64,000 nt of DNA from Anaspis maculata (lineage: Eukaryota > Arthropoda > Insecta > Coleoptera > Scraptiidae), in contig OX421965.1 of the NCBI GenBank assembly GCA_949128115.1, positions 54,988,012 through 55,052,011 on the forward strand, in the 5' to 3' direction. The position numbers and the translations under genes are program-made. How positions within the stretch are numbered: the first letter of the stretch is position 1; the number at the start of each line of letters is the position of its first letter. A model generated the notes under the pieces. That model made no database searches and was not told the DNA's origin. It was given only the letters and a program-made list of their open reading frames with translations. Positions 22,557-32,901 of the stretch are shown one piece after another.

Positions 22557-25500
22557 AACATAGTGAAGTTGTCATTCGTGATAAGTCAATCTTTTCGCGA
22601 GTTCGCATAAATCGGCAATTTTGGGGACGTTGGCAGCCTAAATTGAGGCCCTCGACATACGTAACAATCGTAGCATAAAATGCCAACACCAAAACGCTGC
22701 AACACAGCACCAAGAATGATGTACCCAAGAAAAACCCATAATCACTTGTCACTACAGTTAGGAGCAAACCTCAAGATATGCCACATCAATATAGAAGGTA
22801 TTTCGGCTTCAAAGAGTGAATTCCTCGGTCGATTGATGCGTGACGAAGATGTCGACGTGATTGCCATTCAGGAAACCCATTCCAAATCAGACGAAAACTT
22901 GAAGAAAAGGGGAGATATTCCTGGTTACAAACTCATTGATGCTATACACAGTAACATTCACGGTGTAGCAACATATGTTAAATTGGACATTGATGCAGAG
23001 GTCGTATCGAAAAAACACACTAACAACCTACATGTCCTCACAGTCAAGATAGGTGAAATCAATGTTGTTAATGTTTATAAACCACCGAGTATCGCCTGGC
23101 CGAATAATGTGTTGGATGTCTACCCCCATCCCACGTTGTACGTTGGAGATTTTAATTCCCACCATCAATCCTGGGGCTACGAACACAATGATCACAACGG
23201 TGACTTCCTAAACGATTGGTTGTCAAATAATAACCTCGAACTATGCTACAGTGCGAAAGATAAGGGAACTTTCAAATCAGCAAGATGGAAAAAAGATTAC
23301 ACACCGGACCTTACAATCGCTACAAGAGACGTTTCAGGAGAAAATAACTTCATTAAACGACACATTCTCAAACCCTTCCCAAGAAGTCAGCATTCCCCTG
23401 TCTTGATCCATTATGGGGTTCAAGTGCCTTTGGTGATGTCAGTACCAAAATCAAGATGGAATTTCCGTAAAGCCAACTGGGAATCGTTCTCACAAGATCT
23501 CGACCATGTCATACAGTTAATTCCTTCTACACCTGAATCATATGACAGATTCACAAAAGCGATTATTGCTGCTGCTAAGCGACATATCCCACGAGGATTT
23601 CGGAAAAATTACATTCCCGGATGGAGTAAAAAATGTGACGATCTATACAAGGAATATAATCTAACTCAAGATAAAGAAACAGCGTCCGAAATACTCAACC
23701 AATTGAATAAAGAACGGAAGAAGAAGTGGGAAGAAACAGTTGAATCCATTAATTTCACACATTCTAGTCGTAAAGCGTGGAAACTTTTGAAAAAATTAGG
23801 TTCCGATACATCGACGTCAACCATCGCATCTCATAAAATAACACCTAATGAAATAGCGACACGCTTGAAATCCATTTCTAAAACTGATATGCCAAAAGAC
23901 CATCGAGGGAAATTAAAGGAAGCCGTCCATAAGAAGAGAAGAACACTTGAAGCGAACGTCAATTTTTCAAGTCCCTTCACGTTACAAGAACTCGAATATT
24001 CCCTTCGAAGCATCAAAAATGGTAAAGCGGCCGGACTAGACTGCATATATGGCGAATTCTTAATCCATGCAGGACTACAAGTTAAAAAGTGGCTTATAAC
24101 TCTCTTCAATAACATCCTCAACACCGGTAGCCTCCCAAAGATCTTCAAGAAAACACAAGTTATAGCTATACCAAAACCCGGGAAAGACTGTACTGAAGCT
24201 GCCCATTATAGACCAATCTCCTTGCTATGTGTTCCTTATAAATTACTAGAGAGAATGATCCTGGAACGTGTCCTGCCAAAAATCGAAGAAGTGACCCCAT
24301 CATTTCAAGCTGGATTTCGTAAAAACCGGAATTGTACTGAACAAGTAATGGCGCTCTGTACCCACATCGAGTCTGGTTTTCAACGGCAACTGAAAACAGG
24401 AGCAGTCTTTGTTGACTTGACCGCGGCCTATGACACTGTTGGACGTGAAAATCTCATGGTAAAAATTATGGAGGTTATTCCCTGCGCCAAACTATGTCAA
24501 TTACTGAACAACATGCTTTCAAATCGCTACTTCCGAGTCTGTTTGGACAATAAAACCAGTAGATGGCGCAGATTGAATGATGGTCTTCCACAAGGCAGCG
24601 TACTAGCTCCAGCTCTATTTAACCTGTATGTCTCGGACATCCCTGTACTACAATCCAAGATTTTCCAATACGCGGATGATATAGTGGTTGCAAAACAAGA
24701 GAGAAGTCTGGTGGAATGTGAGAGAATTCTGGAAGATGATCTGAGAACTCTGAATACGTATTTTAGGAGCAAACAACTGAGACCGAGCTTGACCAAAACA
24801 GAAACATGTGCATTCCATCTGAACAACAAAGAAGCCCATCGTCAACTTCAAATAGATAGCGAAGGCGTTCAGCTGCCCTATAATGTTCATCCAAAGTACC
24901 TAGGTGTAACGTTGGATCGCACACTGTCATTTAGACCTCACCTTGAGAAAACAGCGATGAAGATCAATGCCAGAGTGAATATTATACAAAAGTTGGCTGG
25001 ATCGAATTGGGGTTCAGACGCCCAAACGCTGCGCATTGCATCACTAGCACTCGTTTATTCTGCTGCTGAATATTGTGCTCCAGTTTGGCTTCACAGTAGT
25101 CACACTCACAAAATTGATACACAACTTCATAAAGCAATGCGAATAATATCTGGCGCAGTCAAATCAACACCCTTACCATGGCTCCCAGTGCTGTCAAACA
25201 TCGCTCCCCCTCAACTTAGACGCGAGGCTTCAGCAGTCCGTGAACTGAAGAAATGCCGTTCATTCGAGAACTCATCACTTTATGAAGAACTTCAAAGTTT
25301 ACCAGAAACGAGACTCAAGTCGAGAATACCACAATTTGACAACACAGACGATTTTGATATCAAAGAAAAATGGAAAGAAGTTTGGGACAATTCTGAGGTC
25401 ACAAATAAATACTTAGTCAACGATCCGACCACAACTCTTCCTGGATTTGATCTTCGGCGTAAAGAATGGGTATCCCTGAATCGTTTCCGGACAACTCACG

Positions 25501-25759
25501 GTAAATGTGCGTATCACATGCACAAATGGGGCTTCCTTGACTCACCATCATGCGATTGCGGTGCAGCCGAACAGACGACTTCACACATTATTTCCGAATG
25601 CCCTATACGGAAATTCGTCCCTGGCCTTCCCACTCTACATACAGCTGCTCCTGAGGCAGTCCAATATTTAAGACATCTGGACATTGAATTATGAGTTTTT
25701 CAAGCACTAGATATACATACCTACTTAATCATTATTCTTGTATTGTTATACGAAATAAA
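22557..25759 (+). mobile_element. Non-LTR retrotransposon (LINE, jockey/I-like)
   Basis: A 15-bp direct repeat, AAACTACATAAAAAA, flanks the insertion (22542-22556 and 25760-25774) and is taken as the target-site duplication. The element holds about 120 bp of 5' leader, one intact ORF and a 65-bp 3' UTR, with no separate gag ORF. It is therefore either 5'-truncated before ORF1 or a single-ORF type. The insertion point falls in the left arm of the foldback element, whose right arm shows the undisturbed sequence. Confidence 0.9.
22680..25694 (+). CDS. LINE polyprotein: AP endonuclease + reverse transcriptase
   Basis: 1004 codons without stop or frameshift. Residues ~25-240 are an exonuclease-endonuclease-phosphatase (APE) domain: HINIEGI, a conserved IAIQETH with its catalytic Glu, YVGDFNSHHQSWGY, and SQHSPVLIHY with the terminal His. 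Residues ~430-720 are reverse transcriptase: KAAGLDCI, PGKDCTEAAHYRPISLL, FVDLTAAYDTVG, GLPQGSVLAPALFNLYVSDI and the catalytic FQYADDIVVA. The C-terminus has CDCG...TSHIISECP, the CxC...HxxxC knuckle common in jockey/I-type LINEs. The protein nicks chromosomal DNA and copies the element's RNA at the nick. The ORF is intact despite lying in a decayed host element, so the insertion is recent and possibly competent. The start at 22680 is the first ATG; translation could begin slightly later. Confidence 0.95.
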   Translation: MPTPKRCNTAPRMMYPRKTHNHLSLQLGANLKICHINIEGISASKSEFLGRLMRDEDVDVIAIQETHSKSDENLKKRGDIPGYKLIDAIHSNIHGVATYVKLDIDAEVVSKKHTNNLHVLTVKIGEINVVNVYKPPSIAWPNNVLDVYPHPTLYVGDFNSHHQSWGYEHNDHNGDFLNDWLSNNNLELCYSAKDKGTFKSARWKKDYTPDLTIATRDVSGENNFIKRHILKPFPRSQHSPVLIHYGVQVPLVMSVPKSRWNFRKANWESFSQDLDHVIQLIPSTPESYDRFTKAIIAAAKRHIPRGFRKNYIPGWSKKCDDLYKEYNLTQDKETASEILNQLNKERKKKWEETVESINFTHSSRKAWKLLKKLGSDTSTSTIASHKITPNEIATRLKSISKTDMPKDHRGKLKEAVHKKRRTLEANVNFSSPFTLQELEYSLRSIKNGKAAGLDCIYGEFLIHAGLQVKKWLITLFNNILNTGSLPKIFKKTQVIAIPKPGKDCTEAAHYRPISLLCVPYKLLERMILERVLPKIEEVTPSFQAGFRKNRNCTEQVMALCTHIESGFQRQLKTGAVFVDLTAAYDTVGRENLMVKIMEVIPCAKLCQLLNNMLSNRYFRVCLDNKTSRWRRLNDGLPQGSVLAPALFNLYVSDIPVLQSKIFQYADDIVVAKQERSLVECERILEDDLRTLNTYFRSKQLRPSLTKTETCAFHLNNKEAHRQLQIDSEGVQLPYNVHPKYLGVTLDRTLSFRPHLEKTAMKINARVNIIQKLAGSNWGSDAQTLRIASLALVYSAAEYCAPVWLHSSHTHKIDTQLHKAMRIISGAVKSTPLPWLPVLSNIAPPQLRREASAVRELKKCRSFENSSLYEELQSLPETRLKSRIPQFDNTDDFDIKEKWKEVWDNSEVTNKYLVNDPTTTLPGFDLRRKEWVSLNRFRTTHGKCAYHMHKWGFLDSPSCDCGAAEQTTSHIISECPIRKFVPGLPTLHTAAPEAVQYLRHLDIEL

Positions 25760-26394
25760 AAACTACATAAAAAATGAATTTTTGGAAACATGAATTGGGT
25801 AGGAATCTGAGGTACCAAATTCATGTTTACAGAAAATTCTCCTAAAATTAGCCTTGCTCAGTTAGAGCACTACAATGAAAATAATGACTTTATTTGACCA
25901 TCCAAAATAGCGTTTCACTGATTTAATTTGGAATTTTTAAAAATATCCATGAAAAATCTGTAGTATTTTTTTTCAAATCAGCTAAATCAGTGCCAAACAA
26001 TTTAGAAATGGCATTTTGTAGCAGTTTCCATGTAGCTTCCGAATGTGACTGACATCAGATTCTGAAAAAAATCTATGCCGAATGACTTTTCCAACAGAAA
26101 CTCGAGAAACAAAATTTTGAGTACGGTCTTGTATCATTTCATAAATGAATAGGGCACCGGGCGCCACAAAGGCCCTTGGTTTTAGAATACACCTGCAAAA
26201 TTTCACTTGATTCTATCGATCTATTCGTGAGATATGGCCAATCAAACTTTTTGGTTGAACACATAAGTATATCGGAAACGGGGGACGTCAGGAAAATTCC
26301 GAAGGCAGATTCTGATTTGCCTCGAGAAAGTACATCTACCCTTGAACTATGTCGGTTACTTCGTGGGACACCCTGTACAGCTGCAGCAAATACA

Positions 26395-26822
26395 GCAAGT
26401 TTGACTTATTTAGCGTTTTTTCTTAATCATTCATAAACGGGTTGAGGTATTTGGCTGTAAGTTGTCAAAAATTTGTTTGGAATAATTATCTACTCATAAG
26501 TAGAATTTCACTCAAATCCAACCACCAGTGGTTCCAAAGCTGGGAGGGGCTGAGGAGCATCAAAAAAGATCGAATTTGAAAAAAAAACTGCATATGAAGT
26601 CCTTAGTTGAATTCTATGACTCCATATGGAGTTTTTTTTTCGGAACTCAACTTTTTATGACCTCCTCAGCCCCTTCCAAGTTTAGAACCACTGACTGGAT
26701 TTGAATGAAGTTCCACTTTTGAGTATATGATCATTGAAAACAAATCTCTGCCAAGTTACAGCTGAATACTTTGAACCTGTTTATCAATTATTGAAAAAAA
26801 AATTAACAAGTCAAACTTGAAG
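26395..26822. repeat. Foldback element abutting the larger nest
   Basis: AGTTTGACTTATTTAGC on the left and its partner GTCAAACT at the right edge pair. So do the blocks CATAAGTAGAATTTCACTCA / GAAGTTCCACTTTTGAG and TTCCAAAGCTGGGAGGGGCT / AGCCCCTTCCAAG. The axis is at about 26608. Non-coding; it starts 20 bp after the previous element ends. Confidence 0.8.
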
Positions 26823-29022
26823 GGCTGAATCTCCGTTATTGAGCGTTTATGAGGCATGTTTTCATAGTCAAGTCAGCTTCATTTTTGATAGTCTATCCCT
26901 TCAAATCAATAGGGTCAAAATCGGGACACCTCTTATGGTCATTGTGAATATTTTCTAGTGGTATTTTTTTTTTTTTGTAACTGACAGCATGTGACAACTG
27001 TTTAAAATCCCGTGCACGAAACTGCTGTATTCGCATGTAGATATTCGGCTGGAAAAATTGCTATGCAACTCTCTTCGCTTTCAACGAGCTGATGGTTATT
27101 GTCGTTCAATTAATCAACACTTAACTCCCGCAATTTAGGAAGCTTTGTTGTTCGCACAGAACAGATTTCATGAATACCGTAATAGGTTTTAAACGGCCCA
27201 CCGTATAACCACGTTACGCGGTGGCGTCTGTGTTTGATAACAACTCTGAGCGCGAATATGACGCATAATTAAAACGAATGGGCCCCGCACACATGAAAAA
27301 GTGTACGGGGGAAACCGTACGGTATTCCACAATTTTGCCACGAGTTTGTTTGAATTAACGTCCATTTAGCCACACCGACAAACTTGATTACATAGCCTGA
27401 GCAATATGGAAGCAGTGTGGACGGAACAGATGAGTCGGAAAAGTTTTAATCACATGCAGACTGCCCAAGCTGGCGGGTTTGGATCAGATTTCACGAAAAC
27501 TGCCAGATATGTTTATTCGCAGGTTTCTTTCCGTCTGTGCTGTCCTCGTTGGCGGATATTGGGCGGAAGGCTTCAATTTAAGCCCAACTTGCAATCGACG
27601 CAAAGTCAATCGTCAAAAAAATGTCAACTTGTACGTTCATTTGCAGCCTTCCCCGACTCTGAACCTAAAACAGATTCATGGTAAAGGGCGGGAGGACGAA
27701 CAGGGGAGTGAAAAGCTTCCCCGCATTTCGCTGAGATTTTGAGCTCACAAAATTTAACACTTTGACATTTTGATAGCTTGCAACTTTGCACAAATTACAT
27801 GTCTGACTTGAAGTTGATTCCTAAGAAACCAGCGATTTGGCCTCCTTGGTCACCCGACATGAACCCCGTTCAACTTCTTTCATTCAAAAATTCGGTTGCA
27901 TTCATAAGACCGCATACGTTGTTGTTCAAGGCCCGGTATTTCCATCTCCGGATAAGTTCCGAATAACTCTATTCGGCAGATAAACACTGCGCTGTACGTC
28001 CTGCGCAGAACTTATCTGCCGAATAACGTCTTCGCGACTTCACCAGGAGATGGAAAAACCGGTCCTGAAGCAAAAAAGAGAACTAGATTTGATGGCCGTT
28101 TCAAAGTACCAGGGTTGAAAGTGTTCACCTTTCAACACTCTGTCATGGAACGACGCATTTAACATTGCGAGTTAGCGTTAAGAGTCCTTCTTTTAGTAGT
28201 CGTCGTAGAGGGAGAATCATTCGCATCCAAGTGTCAACTCTTCAGTCCTCGTGAGCAGGAATTGTGAGCCGTAAAATTTGATGTCGCGTGAAATTTTGCG
28301 GAAAAACGCTGTCGCGATACATGAAATCGCAGCCGATACAGAAATGCAGTCTTTTCTCCCCCTTTGTGCTTGCTTTCTGGGATCTCGTTCCTGGCACGCG
28401 TCCAAAACAGTGCCCCGACGGTGGTTTCCTCGCTCTGAAAAAAAAAAGGTCCCGTCTGCTCCACAAACGAGCAGCAGTGACTATTATAACGAGGAATTTC
28501 CACTTGCGCGTGGCAATAGACAGAATCTCGTCGTCGTCGCTCGCATATCTGAAACATAAACTCTTGCTAGTTGCTGGCTGATGCCAGGAAGCGGGATCGC
28601 ATTACAACGGGATCGGATTTTACGATGAAGACAATCGGCTTCGCTTTGAACCGGTAGGTACCTATACTACCACCAGCTGACATCCTTGAGCGAAACAGTC
28701 AAAGATAACGTGTAAAATAATTGCAGAGAGGCTATACCTACAAATGCCGCTCGCATTAGATTTATGTGTGGTATCAGTTCAGGCCGAGAGGTTTAATGGG
28801 AAAAAATTGGTCTAACTGTTATAATCATGCGTGGCGTGGCGACTGGGATAATATGGCATGCAACTGCATCCGTAATTAACAACCATGGCTGATGGTGATT
28901 TGCACTAATGCATTTCGCCCATTACAATAGATTCATTCGCAATAGTAATGAAAAGCTATTATTCAATTTCTAATGTTTGTGTTCGTTCAAAATTGAACTA
29001 ATAAATCAATGTTCTGTTACAG
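26823..29022. other. Gene-free flank or upstream intron of the sprint-like gene
   Basis: No confident exon. A Tc1-like transposase scrap lies at 27778-27880. The stretch just before 29023 ends in a clear splice acceptor, so an upstream exon ending in phase 2 must exist, either here or outside the window. The GC-richer stretch 28240-28560 is a place to look. I could not pick a donor with confidence. Confidence 0.5.
27778..27880 (+). pseudogene. Short Tc1-like transposase fragment
   Basis: One frame reads IPKKPAIWPPWSPDMNPVQ, matching the WPPxSPDLNPIE block around the second catalytic Asp of Tc1-type transposases. Nothing recognisable lies on either side. Very small relic. Confidence 0.5.
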
Positions 29023-32000
29023 AAGCGATGCCTTCTTGGAGCCGTATCTGCAAGGCCTGGGCGACCGCCAAAGCCCCGGAGTCGGAGCGCCTTCACCTTC
29101 GCCGCCACCTTGCCGTACCGTCCCAATCTTGCTACCAAGCCCGCCCTCGAGATCGGCGTCGGGCGAATCTCTGCTGTCCTCGAATGGTGGCTCAGACGCC
29201 GGAAGTGAAGACAGCGAAGAGACAGGATACGGCGCAACCTGCGACATAGGCCTTACCGAAAGACTTATCCGCTCACATCCCATATGGTTCCTGCCAGGCA
29301 TCCAGCGGGCCGGCGCGTTTCACCTCCTCCAAGGCAAAGACGAAGGCTGCTTCGTCGTCAGACAATCCTCTCAATCGGACACCATGGCACTGTCCGTCCG
29401 TCTTCCACCAGACAAAGGACCGTACATCGAACACTACTTGATCCAGTCATCCGAAGGCAGACTGGGCTTAGAAACAAGCGAAAACCGATTCGATAGCATG
29501 CCCGAACTAATTGCCCACTACTCGAACTGCTGCGACGAGCTGCCAGTCCAATTAGAACTCCCGAAAGCCATCAAAGACGCCAAAACACGCCAGCAGCTAT
29601 CTTCCCTGGCGCTCTTGGGCCAAGAGTTCTGGAGGTACAGTCCCCCTCCGTCGTCTGCTTCAAGCCCCGATGCCGATTTAGTCTTGAACTTGAATCCGTT
29701 GATGACGACGTTCAGAACGGCAGAAGCGTCAACGCCGACCACGCCAAAAGAACCGAAACCCGCCAGGCCGAACACGTTGAACTTGATGAACATGCTCGAA
29801 CCGAGCAAAATGATGGACAGTCCGAATTTGAACAACAACTGCAATAAGATACGCAACGAGGTTCTGGCGTCGTCGAAAACGCCTCCGCCTCCGCCGCCGA
29901 GGTGGTCCAAGCCGACGACGCCCCAGAACAATTTCACCGTGACCACCACGGTCACTTTCAGTGTCAATTCGCAGAGTCCGACGGAACCGAACTGCGATCC
30001 GAAACGCGTGTCGCCGGAAGGCCAGTGCAACTCGACGATCTCTTCCAAGGGCAGTCTGAGGCGCGCGCCTGAAATCCTGTCGCCGTCGGTTCTTTCGCCC
30101 AGTTCGGTCCTGTCGCCGGGCTCTCTCATGTCTCCCGCTTCCGATGTCCTCTCGCCGGATACGCTTTCGCCGTTGTCCGTTTCGAAGGCCGCGACGAGGC
30201 AGAGCAAGAGGTCGAAGCACAAGCTGTCGAAGCATTACCAAGAGAGTGACATAGTCGATTCGCCCACGATGTTGTACTACAGGAGTGGGCTCGGGGACAA
30301 GATCAGTGATTACGAGGTAAGCTAATTTTCGCGGTAAGACGTGTTTCAATCGGTACCTTTTCCACTCGCGTGAACACCCCTGTACTTTGGTCCACCAACA
30401 GATAGATGAACAGCGCATCTCCATCAATTTTGCATCAGGCACCGCGCTACAAAGATATTTTGCTTGTACATATTTCTGAACTCGCTCCATGGAATTGTGC
30501 GATTGTAAAATCACCCCAGTTCCATTAATGCTTGATAAAATGTAATTTTCTTCATCTTCAGATAATGTAAATCGCCACAGAAGCGATTGTTTCAGTAATT
30601 ACTTCGATGACTCACTTCTAGGTAATACATTCCCGAACTGATTCCAATCTTTTATATTCAACCTTCTTTAAACTTGGTATGCAGCCACAGTTTGATTGTC
30701 AAATACACTGATCACATTTTGATTTCAATCAGTCTATGAAAAGTTTTTTAGGTACCACACTGATTCTTATTTGTTATTCCATAAGTCATAGACCTGTTAC
30801 AAGTTTGAAATATTGGACAATTCATAACTTCAGATTTTGTAGGTAGGTGGTACCCCCCCAAAAGTCTTGTGACTAGGATTTTCATAATGGAGCCACCAGA
30901 ACCCTACTGTGCCTCTAACAAAATAAATTTATGTGTCATTTTGGGCTGAGGTGCCTGTCTAGTAAGGCCACTAAGAATAATCCTGTGTGCATGGTCCGGA
31001 GCCTTATTAGGTTCCATTTGGTAGGGGAACTGCCATGCTACAGGTGTACATTCCGGATTCAAATTCAGACTTGAGGTTTTTCTTGTAACAGTCCGAGAGT
31101 TCGTCTAAAAATACCCTGTATTGTATAACCAAGTTGACAACAGTGCAAGGATGCCGCGGAAAGAGAATGACTAGCGGTAATATTCGCCATTAATAATTGT
31201 TACTTGTGATAAATGGAAATCAAAATTTTTAAAATGTGCAATGGGCAAGTGGCTTTTGAATAATCGGGTGCCTTCACTCTAATATGTCGCGGAGGCGCTC
31301 ATGAACATCTAAGAGCTTAGCAACCACAGTGGCTGTAGAGGCGAGTTTGTCTTTCAGAACACTCAGAGTCTGCTAGGTTCTGTTGTAAGTTTTTCAATCG
31401 GGCTTTAAACGAAAACTCATCTGGGTACCATTGCGGTCGAAATAAAGTGGACGACAGTTGACAAATTTTTTGGGATTCTGGCCTAAACGTCGGGTAACAA
31501 GCAAGCCAACTCGTCGCCCACTTTATAATGTCCGCAACTGTACGCACCTGGATGATAATAGCCGACAAAGTATTAATCAGCCGTTATTAGCAGCACCCCC
31601 GTATCTGCAGGTTTCTCATAATCTCATGAAAAGTCTTTTAGTGAGTCTTTCAAGATGGTGTCAACAAAAATGCACTTGCATCTTCATATTAATCCCAGCG
31701 TTTTATAGATCTTTTTAGCGCACTTCTCCAAACGGGAAGGCGCTTTTGTCCTCGCTTTGTCCGTCCGTCCGTCCGTCCGTCCGTCCGTCCGTCCGTCCGT
31801 CCGTCCCCGCATCTAGTCCTAGACGAAAAGGTTTTTGCGAAAAATTTTTACTCCATTGGGTAGCTCATGACCTTGTATCCCGAACCAAGAAAAATCTTGA
31901 CGAAATAATAATAAACAATGACAATAATAACAATTTAGTGTGACGCGGCATCGCCGTTGAATGCTGCATTTCAGAAGCCGGCCTGATCTCGAAAGTTATC

Positions 32001-32862
32001 ACATGCGAGGAAGTACCCGATCTTATCATTTTACCATAATACATATGCGGAGTTATATTTAGAGGATGATTTGAACTTTATTTTAATGAAAATTTCACAT
32101 CGGTGCGAGGTGCCGATTAGTAGTTATTAATTTTTGAACATGACTCCGAAACTACGGCTCGGCCGCAAATGATTTATTCGTTGCTTGCTGGTGCTTGATA
32201 TCCTTTCCTCCGAACAAAACGAAATTCAATACAGAAAATATTTCAACTCGAATGGGTAGCTCATGGCCTTGGTACGCGAATCAAGAAAAATTTTGCCGAA
32301 ATAATCATGAACAATTACAAAAATAACATTTTGGTGTAGGGCGGCTTCGCCGATCAAGTGCTGGCATTCGCGGTAAGATGTAGAAAGTTGCGATATGCAG
32401 GCAACTACAATTTCTTAATGAAATACATCACTGCATGTACGGCATTATATTTAGAGAACAATTTGAACTTTCTTTTGACAAAAACCCCACTTCGATCCGA
32501 CCGTTAGGTCAATTGTTATCGATTTTTGAAAACGGCCGCAAAGCCACGGCTCGGCGCATATTACACGACCCTACAAATTTAAAATCAGACGTGCCGAAAT
32601 AGTAATTGAACATTTTGAAATAGCCAATACTAGGTACCTGAAGGATAATGGCACTCAAATTACGAAACATGTTCGCTCAATAACAAAAAAAAAGTAGGTA
32701 GGTATCACTAAAAATCATGTGACAAGGCTACCATTTTTTCGGTTTTTCGATAAAAAAGAAATGTTCCAATTCAAAAGTGAACCCGATATTCGTGTTCAGG
32801 AGGTCGAAATCAGTTGGAGCACATTTTTTTATATAAGTAACAGAATGACGCTTATGTGGCCG

Positions 32863-32901
<39 letters not shown>

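Larger units (their letters stand above)
20573..26375. mobile_element. Foldback element split by two later insertions
   Basis: The ends are CAGGGTGTCTCACGAAGTAA and its inverse (TTACTTCGTGGGACACCCTG), flanked by TA. The right arm (25775-26375) is continuous. Its partner on the left is in two pieces, 20573-20720 and 22345-22556, separated by a hAT-like element and followed by a LINE. Removing both insertions leaves a palindrome of about 1 kb. It is the same terminal family as 6313-7266. Confidence 0.85.

Noticed and set aside
24527..24890. Minus-strand frames inside the LINE
   Set aside because: They overlap the intact reverse transcriptase frame and have no motif.
29518..30514. Minus-strand frames of 234 and 261 codons opposite the first large sprint exon
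   Set aside because: They mirror the GC-rich coding exon, which carries a clear SH2 domain on the plus strand. Their sequences have no domain.
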